Shown here one piece after another: positions 41,983-50,742 of a DNA stretch of 64,000 bases. This DNA is from Kangiella marina (GTDB lineage: Bacteria; Pseudomonadota; Gammaproteobacteria; Enterobacterales; Kangiellaceae). Where the stretch lies: positions 868,001-932,000 of the forward strand of contig NZ_BAABFV010000001.1 of assembly GCF_039541235.1 (NCBI RefSeq), in the 5' to 3' direction. The notes under the pieces were generated by a model. The model made no database searches. It was given only the letters and a program-made list of their open reading frames with translations, and was not told where the DNA came from. The position numbers were made by a program, and so were the translations under genes. How positions within the stretch are numbered: position 1 is the stretch's first letter; the number at the start of each line of letters is the position of its first letter.

Positions 41983-44523
41983 CTAAAAGGCTCTATTAAA
42001 AAACAAACTATTGACCATCAAACGCGCTGAACCAAGCCAATAGCCCCTAAAGACAGGATTGTCGTTGAACACTATGATACTGCCACGTTCTAAGCGCTGA
42101 GCCAAGACAGCTGGAGTATTTTTTATGCGTTCTACGTTTTCTTTTGACGAATACCCTGCCACAAGCGGCTTGTCGGTGTAAGTTGCCACCGTAACAAAGT
42201 CCTCTGTTGCAGGTTTTAAGACCTGAGTTCCCGCTTTAGTGAAAGCAATGGTGTCTTTGGTTAAACCGTAAGCCAGCGGGTGACTATTATCAAGATCAGC
42301 TTGATAAATCGCCCCACCAATAATGCTCTTCGCTACAACATCGTCACGGTGACTGAACTCATGTCCCTGAGGCTCCGGCAGTTCAGGAATATCAACTTCA
42401 TAAGTTATAAGCTGATTACGATACGCCCACTCGACCGCTTCTCTTGTCACGACCAAAGTACCGCCTTTATGAATCCACTCGATCAGTGCTTGATGTTCTT
42501 CAGGTTTCAAGTCCGCATAATAACCATTCACTAAAGTTAAGTGGCTATAACGCTCCAATGTGCTGAAATCAATATAGTTAGCATGCTGCATCGATAGCGG
42601 AATCTCCAAGCGAGTATCCAATAAATGCCACATTTCCCCAGCTTCATAGGAAGACACCTCGCCACCAATCAGCAGCAAGGGTTGCGGCATGGTTAGAGGC
42701 TCCATGCTCGGGCTGCCCAAGTCGATACCATTTAACGCTAGACCTGACTCAACCGCATAGACATCAACGCCTGCGGCAATAAATGCATCCCTGACTGCTT
42801 GAATCACGCGCTCTTTACGCTTCGTATCAGCAGGAAGCTGCATCACTAAAGCACCAGGTTTGAACTGCCGAGCTTGATTGTTAACCGCTAACGTGAAGCT
42901 ATTGGTACTCACTTTTGTAGGGATACCCTGTTTTAACAGTCGGCTTAACCCTTTTGCGGCATCAAAGTTATCCCAAGGGACAATTAAGGCCACAGGATCA
43001 CTGCCACCAAACCAACGCCCTTGCGATGCCCACTCGATAGTGCTCGACGTAACATCCGATAAATCGCCTCGATCTAAGTGGTTAAAAGTGACGTTAAACG
43101 CTAACGGCAAGGTCCAGGCTGACACATCATAAAACGTATTATCTTTAAACTGAGTTCGCGTTTCGAACATGGCTTTAATCAAGCCATACTGTGTTTGTTT
43201 AAAATTGACTAAGTACGACTGCCCTGCTTTATAGCGCTGATCATTGATTGATACATCCTTGGTGACTTGCTCCACTTCCACTTGATGGCTGTTCAAAATA
43301 CGCAGAAACTCTTTTAAACGCCCCTTATCCTCAGAGCTGAAGATAACGCCTTTAACCGAATCATCATTCGCCGCTTTGCTTCGACTGGCAAAAAACTGCT
43401 GCTGATAGTTTTGCAGCTTATCCTTCATCGCCATTGACGCTTTCAAAGTCGAAAAAGACGTCGCTATTTGGTTTCGGATAGCGAACGGGAAGCTTAGGTT
43501 GCCATTAACTGACTCCTGCAAATGTCCCCGAGAGCTGGCTTGCTCAAATAAAATCCCGATGCCACCGTTGATATCTGGAAACGTTGAACCTTTACCATAA
43601 TAAAAGTCGTCGAAACTCTCTTTACTGTAATAAGCCGAACCTAAATCGTCGAGTGCTTTGGCGTGAAACTCTGCAATATCAGCGGTTAAATCAAAGTTCT
43701 CTTTTGAGGTTAATGGATTCTGGCGACTGGGCACACCCGGCTGGAAAAAGTAGGTCGAATTGGTGCCCATTTCATGAAAGTCACCCACAATGTGCGGACG
43801 CCATTGATAAAAATGCTTTACTCGCGCTTGGCTTTCAGGATGTTGTAACAACAACCAATCACGGTTTAAATCAAACCAATAATGATTGGTTCGGCCCATT
43901 GGCCATTCCTCGTTATGCTCAATCGAGTTAGGGTCGCTAACCAGCTGTTGGCCTTTATAACGATTAACCCAGCCTGCAAAGCGATCCAAGCCATCAGGGT
44001 TTAGCATAGGGTCAATCATCACCACCGTATTCTTCAGCAGCTCTTCGACCCAAGGCTCTTTTGACGCCGCTAGTCGGTACGCCACCAACAAGGCAGCATT
44101 GGCGCCACTGGCTTCATTACCATGAACCGAGTATCCCAACCAAACCAAGTTCGGACCTTGGTAGTTCTCAAGATTCTCGCGGGACGCTTTGATCGCATCC
44201 AAACGCGCAATATTCTCAGGCGAAGAGATATAAGTCGTGATTAGTGGTCGATTTTCATGAGTGCGGCCTATCTCTTTCAGTTCAACTTTGTCCGAGAGAT
44301 GCGCCAATGACTGAAAGTAAGCCAAAGACTGATCAGGACGTACATGCCAGGTTCCGACTTGATGCCCCAAAATATCTTTTGGTGTTAAAACATCATCAGA
44401 AAAGTCTATCGATTGATCGAAGTAATACTCTAAAGTCGGCTCTTTGGCTTGTGAAAGTACGGGCCATGCTACGCAAGCTATTAATAATAAAGGTAAAAAT
44501 ATCGTTTTCTTTAAATTAGGCAT
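41983..44523 (-). CDS. exported M14 family zinc carboxypeptidase-like protein
   Basis: This protein of about 846 residues has an N-terminal export signal (IFLPLLLIACVAWPVLSQA), in which LIAC could also be a lipobox. The M14 zinc ligands are visible: H-x-x-E in GYSVHGNEASG (His134/Glu137) and a third His in VGDFHEMG; the MIDPMLNPDGLDRF segment supports the fold. A long C-terminal part (about 380-846) with a glutamine-amidotransferase-like region follows, as in large marine M14 proteins. Two starts are possible, ATG 44523 or TTG 44532; neither has a normally placed ribosome binding site, so the start is uncertain. Confidence 0.88.
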   Translation of the reverse strand: MPNLKKTIFLPLLLIACVAWPVLSQAKEPTLEYYFDQSIDFSDDVLTPKDILGHQVGTWHVRPDQSLAYFQSLAHLSDKVELKEIGRTHENRPLITTYISSPENIARLDAIKASRENLENYQGPNLVWLGYSVHGNEASGANAALLVAYRLAASKEPWVEELLKNTVVMIDPMLNPDGLDRFAGWVNRYKGQQLVSDPNSIEHNEEWPMGRTNHYWFDLNRDWLLLQHPESQARVKHFYQWRPHIVGDFHEMGTNSTYFFQPGVPSRQNPLTSKENFDLTADIAEFHAKALDDLGSAYYSKESFDDFYYGKGSTFPDINGGIGILFEQASSRGHLQESVNGNLSFPFAIRNQIATSFSTLKASMAMKDKLQNYQQQFFASRSKAANDDSVKGVIFSSEDKGRLKEFLRILNSHQVEVEQVTKDVSINDQRYKAGQSYLVNFKQTQYGLIKAMFETRTQFKDNTFYDVSAWTLPLAFNVTFNHLDRGDLSDVTSSTIEWASQGRWFGGSDPVALIVPWDNFDAAKGLSRLLKQGIPTKVSTNSFTLAVNNQARQFKPGALVMQLPADTKRKERVIQAVRDAFIAAGVDVYAVESGLALNGIDLGSPSMEPLTMPQPLLLIGGEVSSYEAGEMWHLLDTRLEIPLSMQHANYIDFSTLERYSHLTLVNGYYADLKPEEHQALIEWIHKGGTLVVTREAVEWAYRNQLITYEVDIPELPEPQGHEFSHRDDVVAKSIIGGAIYQADLDNSHPLAYGLTKDTIAFTKAGTQVLKPATEDFVTVATYTDKPLVAGYSSKENVERIKNTPAVLAQRLERGSIIVFNDNPVFRGYWLGSARLMVNSLFFNRAF

Positions 44524-44592
44524 CTTCTGCAATTTTTAGTCGTTTTCTTCATTCTAACGGTTGCAATCATCGCTGCAAGCCCTCACATCAGT

Positions 44593-44598
44593 TATAAT
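44593..44598 (+). promoter_or_regulatory. candidate -10 of nfuA
   Basis: A perfect TATAAT lies 34 bp before the nfuA start. No good -35 element is present at 16-18 bp, so an activator or extended contact would be needed. Confidence 0.35.
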
Positions 44599-44631
44599 AG
44601 ATTTATAGATAGCAAAACGGTTTAGTTGTAT

Positions 44632-45210
44632 ATGATTAATGTTTCAGAAGCAGCACAAGAACATTTCCGCCGCTTACTCGCTGGACAAGAAGACGAGAAT
44701 ACGGGCATTCGTGTTTTTGTGGTTAACCCAGGTACAGCCCATGCTGAGTGTGGCGTTTCATACTGCCCACCCGATGCGGTTGAAGATAACGATACAGAGC
44801 TTAAGTTTGAAGGCTTCTCAGCATTTGTTGATGAAGACAGTGCGCCTTATCTCGAAGAAGCCGAAATTGATTACCAGAAAGAAACCACGGGTGGTCAGTT
44901 AACGTTAAAAGCACCCAATGCCAAAGCGCGTAAGGTCGATGATGACGCGCCAGCAGCCGATCGTATTCGCTACTACCTTGAATCAGAAATCAATCCAGAA
45001 CTCGCGAATCACGGTGGCCAAGTGGCTTTAACAGAATTCACGAATGATGGCATTGCGGTTCTACAGTTTGGTGGTGGTTGCCAAGGTTGTGGCATGGTCG
45101 ACGTCACGCTGAAAGAAGGGATCGAAAAAACTTTGATGGAAAAAGTCCCTGAAGTCAAAGGCGTTAAAGACGTTACCGAACACGCCGCCGGTGAGAACCC
45201 GTATTACTAA
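44632..45210 (+). CDS. nfuA: Fe/S biogenesis protein NfuA
   Basis: This 192-residue protein carries and delivers 4Fe-4S clusters to target enzymes under stress. The N-terminal degenerate A-type domain ([18 protein letters not shown]...) has [10 protein letters not shown], the C-terminal Nfu domain has the cluster ligands [17 protein letters not shown], and the end [11 protein letters not shown] matches E. coli NfuA. The ATG at 44632 fits the family N-terminus; a frame start at TTG 44626 is not needed. Biotin synthase is a typical client of such carriers. A good terminator follows. Confidence 0.97.
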   Translation: MINVSEAAQEHFRRLLAGQEDENTGIRVFVVNPGTAHAECGVSYCPPDAVEDNDTELKFEGFSAFVDEDSAPYLEEAEIDYQKETTGGQLTLKAPNAKARKVDDDAPAADRIRYYLESEINPELANHGGQVALTEFTNDGIAVLQFGGGCQGCGMVDVTLKEGIEKTLMEKVPEVKGVKDVTEHAAGENPYY

Positions 45211-45229
45211 TTTCCATTAGTTACTGATG

Positions 45230-45257
45230 AAAAAAGGCGCTTTTCAGCGCCTTTTTT
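45230..45257 (+). terminator. terminator after nfuA
   Basis: GGCGC and GCGCC with flanking A and T runs around a TTTTCA loop (stem 45231-45240 with 45247-45256) form a classical hairpin. Confidence 0.9.
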
Positions 45258-45293
45258 AATGACCGTATTAAATAAATTCTTATGCTGCTTTCA

Positions 45294-45371
45294 TAGGTTG
45301 GGTTAGAAGCTTGTCTTCGTAACCCAACACATTGTCTGATGGGTTACGGGTAATCCCTAACCCATCCTATA
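45294..45371. repeat. intergenic palindromic repeat of the TTGGGTTA/TAACCCAA type
   Basis: Two hairpins lie next to each other: GTTGGGTTA/TAACCCAAC (45297-45305 with 45320-45328) and GATGGGTTA/TAACCCATC (45338-45346 with 45358-45366). The outer ends ATAGGTTGGGTTA and TAACCCATCCTAT also pair with one mismatch, so the whole 78 bp is an inverted repeat. Such TGGGTTA elements recur between genes in many proteobacteria. Confidence 0.8.
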
Positions 45372-45397
45372 CAAAATTTTCTAACACTTTTTCTGCT

Positions 45398-46786
45398 TTA
45401 GTGGATTAAATGTTTATGCAGTAACTTTAAAATATCCAGAGCTTCATCGTCGCTGACGAGGAAGGATAAATGCTGATCACTTGAGGTATGTCCAAGCAGT
45501 AACCATTGCTCAGGGAGCTCGGCGTCAATTTGCAATAAGTGCCACAAGGCTTGGCTCGACTGGCAGCCGACTAGCGTAATGATGGCGCTGTGTGACAATA
45601 AAACGCTGCGACACATTTCAGCCAGCTTCACCGAAAGATCATTTAATATCTCTTCGCCGTGAACGCTATTGCTGGTTTCAACCGCCATCACCAATGACTC
45701 TTTCGTTGAGGCTAATAATTCACAGCCCAGCTCTAATTGATTAAACACGGTAAACACTTTCTGTAACGTTTCAGGCTGCTGCCCTCTTCGCCCCAATAGC
45801 AAAGTCATCACCGGAACTTTTTGCTTAATGGCTATCGCTTTTACCCAGCGCGAGTCGCTACCTTCGCCATTAATAACTGTGCCGCTTTCCAGCGGTTGAT
45901 GCGTATTTTTAATCTCAATCGGTATGCGGTAAGGCATGACCGTACTGAGACACCGTGGGTGTAAGACTTTAGCACCGGCTTCCGCCATTTCAAATGCTTG
46001 AGCGTAACTGATTTGTTCTAACTTTTTCGCTTCATTTAACTTATTCGGATCGGTAGTGAACATGCCCGCCACATCGGTCCATATCTCAAGCTTTTTGGCT
46101 TCCAATAATGCTGCCACATAAGAGGCAGAGGTGTCCGAGCCTTCGCGTCCTAAAAGCACCGTTTCACCATCGTCATTGCTCGCGATAAAGCCCTGAGTCA
46201 ATACCACATCGAAACTCTCTGACCAGTTTTTAGCTAACTGGTGGTTAGGCCGAGGATGGCAAACAGCATTAAGGTACTGATCATTAACATTGTTATTGGC
46301 TTCGGCTTCTGACACAAATAACTCTCGCGCATCGAGCCATTGAGTCTGGCGATCGTCGCCTAACTGTTGCGCTAAAAATTCAGCCCCCAACGTAGAGGAT
46401 AGTAACTCGCCATGTGCGACTACCGCAGCTCTCAGTTTAGAGGTTAATGTCCCATGGTCTGAAATTCGTGACACCGATGCTTCAAGAGAGTCTAACCAAG
46501 GAGTTAACAAAGACGCATCCAGCTTCAGTTGACTGGCCATTTTCTGATGATAATCCGTTATCTCATTCAGCAATTCCTTAGACGAGTTATCAACCGCGAG
46601 TTGTGCTAAACGCTCTAGCTGATTGGTCACATTTTTAAAAGCGGAATGAACAATCGCGACTTTAACGCCCTGCTGCAAATTATCTTGCACGATTTGTACA
46701 ATATTGTCCCAGTCTTCTCTGCTAGAGACACTAGAGCCGCCAAATTTTAAAACAACCCAAGAGGGTCTTTGATTATCATCTGTCAT
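45398..46786 (-). CDS. aspartate kinase
   Basis: This 462-residue enzyme phosphorylates aspartate, the entry step to lysine, threonine and methionine. The kinase domain begins VVLKFGGSSVSS and holds TQGFIASNDDGETVLLGREGSDTSA and WTDVAGMFTTDPN; two ACT-like regions follow (about 300-462, VPVMTLLLGRRG and later), likely for feedback control. It resembles the kinase half of bifunctional aspartate kinase/diaminopimelate decarboxylase fusions but ends without a decarboxylase domain. It follows the zinc-finger gene by 15 bp on the same strand, downstream of glnE. Confidence 0.9.
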   Translation of the reverse strand: MTDDNQRPSWVVLKFGGSSVSSREDWDNIVQIVQDNLQQGVKVAIVHSAFKNVTNQLERLAQLAVDNSSKELLNEITDYHQKMASQLKLDASLLTPWLDSLEASVSRISDHGTLTSKLRAAVVAHGELLSSTLGAEFLAQQLGDDRQTQWLDARELFVSEAEANNNVNDQYLNAVCHPRPNHQLAKNWSESFDVVLTQGFIASNDDGETVLLGREGSDTSASYVAALLEAKKLEIWTDVAGMFTTDPNKLNEAKKLEQISYAQAFEMAEAGAKVLHPRCLSTVMPYRIPIEIKNTHQPLESGTVINGEGSDSRWVKAIAIKQKVPVMTLLLGRRGQQPETLQKVFTVFNQLELGCELLASTKESLVMAVETSNSVHGEEILNDLSVKLAEMCRSVLLSHSAIITLVGCQSSQALWHLLQIDAELPEQWLLLGHTSSDQHLSFLVSDDEALDILKLLHKHLIH

Positions 46787-46801
46787 GAGTAGAAATTCGA
46801 T

Positions 46802-47014
46802 TTAAGACTTTAAAAGGAAAGTATTTCCACAATAGGGGCAGTGGCCTTCGCCATCTTCTATTGGGATGAACACTCGTGGGTGCTGACTCCATAGGGTCAT
46901 TCCGGGAGTCGGGCAACTCAAAGGTAAGTCATCCGCAGTAATGTGAATTGGCTGCTGTTTGTTGACGTTTTGCTTTGCTGGTTCAGCTTGCGTTTTATTG
47001 CTTGAATGACTCAC
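46802..47014 (-). CDS. zf-CHCC zinc-finger protein (NDUFS6-like)
   Basis: This 70-residue protein has a disordered Gln/Asn/Lys-rich N-terminus and the CHCC zinc domain: SCPTPG...HPRVFIPIEDGEGHCPYCGNTF, with Cys, His, Cys and Cys ligands. The domain is shared with mitochondrial complex I subunit NDUFS6; bacterial versions are small and of unclear role. It lies between glnE (28 bp upstream) and aspartate kinase (15 bp downstream), all in one direction, so it is probably co-transcribed. Confidence 0.9.
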   Translation of the reverse strand: MSHSSNKTQAEPAKQNVNKQQPIHITADDLPLSCPTPGMTLWSQHPRVFIPIEDGEGHCPYCGNTFLLKS

Positions 47015-47042
47015 TGTCAGCTCCCTCTAATGATTGATTGAT

Positions 47043-49925
47043 TCATTGTACCTCGACATTTTTAAATGTCGAATGCCACAACTCAGCGACTTGTTGCCGT
47101 TCTTGAACCAGCTCACTATTTGCAATTAATTGCGGTTGGCTTTGGAGTGAACTGTGATTACCAATGTCACGAAGCACTCGATAATTCATCATTAATTGAT
47201 CGCGTACCTCCTGCGAAATCAATCCATGCTTGGCCAATAACTGTAGCCAGTCGACGTTATTGAACGGCAATGCTTCTTGGTTAGGGTGCTGTATCAAGGT
47301 GCCTGAGTGGCTTAGCGCCCAGTATTGCACCAAGAACTCAATATCAACAAGCCCACCTTCGCCCTGCTTAATGTCCCATAATTTGCTATCAGACTTATTC
47401 AGGTTATCACGCATTTTCTTTCGCATAGCAACAACATCAGCAGCCAAATCTTTATTTTCAGATTGCGGCGAGTTTGGCTTGGCTAAAATATCTGAGCGAA
47501 GTTCCATATATCGTTGACGCAAGGTGTCATCGCCAGCAACCGGTCGCGCGCGCACCAATGCTTGATGTTCCCAAGTCCAGGCCTCGTTGTGCTGGTACTT
47601 TTTAAAAGCTTCAATGTGACTCACCAACATCCCTGAACGTCCTGAAGGCCTTAAGCGGGTATCAACCTCATACATGATGCCTTGCTGAGTTCGAGTCCCT
47701 AAGTAATGGACTAAACGTTGCGCTAATCGGGTATAAAATTGATGCAGTTCTAACGATTTTTCACCTGAGTTATCTTTGCCAGAAGTTTCAGATTGCGGGT
47801 CGCCTTGGTAGAGAAAGACTAAATCTAAGTCAGAACCATAACCCAGCTCATCGCCACCAAGCTTGCCATAACCTAAAACCAAAAATCCGGAAGCTAACCC
47901 TTCCTCACAGTGAGGCGGCACTCCAAATTTCGCCACGGTTTCACGCCACGCAAACTGCAATAAATACTCGACAATCACTTCTGCCAGATCGGTTAACTGC
48001 TGCGACACAGCACTGATGTCAAAACGCCCCGTTAAGTCGCCTGCGGCAATTTTAAACTGGCTCGATTGTTTAAAGCCGCCTAATGCTACCAACTGCTCCT
48101 CAATATCATCAGCCTCAATGCGGATCAGGGCTTGTCGTAACTGGCTCGCTAAATCGCCCTTGTTTAATTGCTTTCCAAAATTACTGGGGAATAACAACTC
48201 GTCCAACAGCGATGGGTAAATTGACATCTGTTTTGCTAACCATCGAGAGCGGGACACTAGCTGCACCAAGTACTCTAGTACTGGCAAGTTTTCCGCTAAC
48301 ATTTCAAAGTAAGCGGTACGTCGTCCAACCCCTTGCAATAATTCAATACAGCGTTGCAAAGTCGTCTCAGGCTCTGGCTGCGTTCCTGCTTCTATTAATA
48401 AGTGGGGTAACAACTGATCCAGACGGGTCAAACCACGACTTCCAATTTTTCGCTCCGAAAATTCACTTCTAAACTCGCTGACCATCGCGATCATTTTCGG
48501 GGAGATATTAAGTTTTTGCTCTAAGTCGGCTTCGCTATTTTGCTCAAGACTTCCTTCCAACCACTTTCTAACCCGCTCACAATCTTCGTCGATTTTTTCT
48601 TCATCATGTGGATCATGGAACAAGCCTTTAAAAAAGCTGGCGACATAATCCTGATGTTGACTAAGCTCTTTAACCAGAGCATCCCAAGTTTCCGTACCGA
48701 GCATCGCTGCCACTTGAGACTGCTCTACAGTATCCTCTGGCAATTCTTGCGTTTGATCTTCATTGCGGATTTGGATGGCATTTTCCAGCTTACGCAAAAA
48801 CTGATAAGCCATTTTTAATGGTGATGCTTCTTTGGCTGGAATAAACTCTTTCGCCTGTAAGGTATCTAAGCTGTGCCACCAATTTTTCGTTTGTAACACC
48901 GGATGACGACCACCGCCAATTAACTGTAGTGACTGAACAATAAATTCCAACTCACGGATTCCCCCTTCCCCAAGCTTGATGTTACCTTTAGCATTTTTAC
49001 GCAGTAATTCGCTGGCGATTTTTTGCTTCAACTGTCGAATAGAATCGAGCACACTAAAGTCAATGTAGCGACGATAACTAAAAGGTCGAATGATTTGTTC
49101 TAAGTCAGCTTTAAACTCGTCACTACCGTTCACCACCCGAGCTTTAATCATCGCGAAGCGCTCCCACTCCCGACCTTGCTCTAAGTAATAATCTTGCAGC
49201 GCGTTAAAGTTAGTGACCAATGCTCCGCTTTGACCATATGGCCTTAGCCGCATATCCACCCGGTAAACAAAACCATCATAAGTAATGTCGGATAATAAGC
49301 TGATGAACTTTTGCCCGAGACGCATAAAAAACTTCTGGTTTTCGACTGGCTTAGATTCTCGGTCAGTTTCACCTTCTTCCGGAAACGCAAAAATCAAATC
49401 AATATCCGAAGAGAAATTAAGTTCACGACCACCGAGCTTACCCATAGCAAGGATTAACATTTGTTGTAACTCGCCAGTGACCGACCGGGGCTTTCCATAG
49501 TGCTGATGACCATGATATTCAGCCCAACGATATGCGGCTTGAATCAGAATATCGGCCAGCGTTGATTGGTAAAAAGTAATCGCCTTGATATCTGCTCGCT
49601 GAAACAGATCCTGAGTGGCAATGACGATCGACCAATAGTGCCTTTCTAGCCGCAGCTTTTGCTTCATATCGAACTCTGACAAGGTCACATCGAATTGCTC
49701 CGGCAATCGGTTCAAACCCTGCTCAATTGAAACGCCATTAATCGCATCCAACAACCATTCTGGTTTTTTCACAGCCCAGCGCGCAATGTAATCGCTGGAA
49801 GCTAAGACAAGCCTCGCTTTATCCTCGTCAAACCTGTCTTCAGACACCAGAGCGTCGCGCCACTCGTGGTAGCGTTTATCGGCGAGTTCTGTAAGCGACG
49901 CTGGTGGTTTAAAATCTGTTCTCAT
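47043..49925 (-). CDS. glnE: bifunctional glutamine synthetase adenylyltransferase/deadenylase
   Basis: This 960-residue enzyme controls glutamine synthetase by adding or removing AMP in response to nitrogen status (through PII). Two nucleotidyltransferase domains each show the G-S/x-D-x-D motif: NFSSDIDLIFAFPEEG in the N-terminal deadenylase half and GYGSDLDLVFLYQGD in the C-terminal adenylylase half, with RLRPYG/RLRPSG motifs after each. Length matches E. coli GlnE (946). It diverges from lemA across a 220-bp gap with no gene. Confidence 0.97.
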   Translation of the reverse strand: MRTDFKPPASLTELADKRYHEWRDALVSEDRFDEDKARLVLASSDYIARWAVKKPEWLLDAINGVSIEQGLNRLPEQFDVTLSEFDMKQKLRLERHYWSIVIATQDLFQRADIKAITFYQSTLADILIQAAYRWAEYHGHQHYGKPRSVTGELQQMLILAMGKLGGRELNFSSDIDLIFAFPEEGETDRESKPVENQKFFMRLGQKFISLLSDITYDGFVYRVDMRLRPYGQSGALVTNFNALQDYYLEQGREWERFAMIKARVVNGSDEFKADLEQIIRPFSYRRYIDFSVLDSIRQLKQKIASELLRKNAKGNIKLGEGGIRELEFIVQSLQLIGGGRHPVLQTKNWWHSLDTLQAKEFIPAKEASPLKMAYQFLRKLENAIQIRNEDQTQELPEDTVEQSQVAAMLGTETWDALVKELSQHQDYVASFFKGLFHDPHDEEKIDEDCERVRKWLEGSLEQNSEADLEQKLNISPKMIAMVSEFRSEFSERKIGSRGLTRLDQLLPHLLIEAGTQPEPETTLQRCIELLQGVGRRTAYFEMLAENLPVLEYLVQLVSRSRWLAKQMSIYPSLLDELLFPSNFGKQLNKGDLASQLRQALIRIEADDIEEQLVALGGFKQSSQFKIAAGDLTGRFDISAVSQQLTDLAEVIVEYLLQFAWRETVAKFGVPPHCEEGLASGFLVLGYGKLGGDELGYGSDLDLVFLYQGDPQSETSGKDNSGEKSLELHQFYTRLAQRLVHYLGTRTQQGIMYEVDTRLRPSGRSGMLVSHIEAFKKYQHNEAWTWEHQALVRARPVAGDDTLRQRYMELRSDILAKPNSPQSENKDLAADVVAMRKKMRDNLNKSDSKLWDIKQGEGGLVDIEFLVQYWALSHSGTLIQHPNQEALPFNNVDWLQLLAKHGLISQEVRDQLMMNYRVLRDIGNHSSLQSQPQLIANSELVQERQQVAELWHSTFKNVEVQ

Positions 49926-50145
49926 GGTCGTTGTTTTGGGTCAATAACAGTGGTGATCAAGAAGCTATGACGATACGTTGATATGGGCCATAAATCAATT
50001 GATGACGCCAATTTGCGCACGCTACAAATGCTTTGTAAGTCATTGATTATAAGCAGATTACAGTTGTTTACAAAGAAAAAGTAGTTTACATTATGCTTCA
50101 CTGCTAGGATTAATTGATTAACTTGGAAAAGGAGTCTCTCTGATT

Positions 50146-50733
50146 ATGGGCACAATAATTACATTAGCGGTCATCGCCGCCCTGGTGCTGTTCTTTGTCA
50201 CCATTTATAACAAGCTCGTTACACTGCGTAACCGTTTTAAAAATGCCTTTGCACAAATTGATGTTCAGCTGAACCGTCGATATGACCTGATCCCGAATCT
50301 GGTTGAAACCGCGAAAGGCTACATGAAGCACGAAAAAGAAACCCTTGAAGCCGTTATCAGCGCCCGAAACAGCGCTGTTTCAGCGAATCAAGCGGCCGCG
50401 GCTAACCCTGATGATCCTGATGCCATTAAACATTTAAACCAAGCAGAAGGCCAGTTAACTGGAGCGCTAGGACGTTTATTTGCACTATCAGAAGCTTACC
50501 CGGACTTGAAAGCCAACCAAACCATGGAACAGCTGATGGAAGAGCTGAGCACAACTGAGAACAAAATCGCGTTTGCTCGTCAGGCTTACAATGACTCTGT
50601 GATGGAGTACAACACCTACCGCGAGCAAGTGCCTAATAACTTTATTGCTAATCCTTTTGGCTTTAAAGAAGCGGAACTGTTCGAGGTTGAAGATGAACAA
50701 GTTCGCGAAGCAGTTAAGGTATCCTTCGACTAA
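50146..50733 (+). CDS. lemA: LemA family protein
   Basis: This 195-residue membrane protein has an N-terminal helix (about 3-22) and the conserved LemA bundle VTLRNRFKNAFAQIDVQLNRRYDLIPNLVETAKGYMKHE, then EAYPDLKANQTMEQLMEEL and the C-terminal NNFIANPFGFKEAELFEVED. Function of LemA proteins is unclear, but they are often encoded with an M48 protease, as here (9 bp to the next gene), so they are thought to act together in membrane protein turnover or envelope maintenance. A strong AAAGGAG site precedes the ATG. Confidence 0.93.
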   Translation: MGTIITLAVIAALVLFFVTIYNKLVTLRNRFKNAFAQIDVQLNRRYDLIPNLVETAKGYMKHEKETLEAVISARNSAVSANQAAAANPDDPDAIKHLNQAEGQLTGALGRLFALSEAYPDLKANQTMEQLMEELSTTENKIAFARQAYNDSVMEYNTYREQVPNNFIANPFGFKEAELFEVEDEQVREAVKVSFD

Positions 50734-50742
50734 ACTGCTGAT

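Noticed and set aside
48083-48472. 129-codon plus-strand frame inside glnE
   Set aside because: It lies entirely within the conserved glnE coding region, has no ribosome binding site and no recognisable motif.
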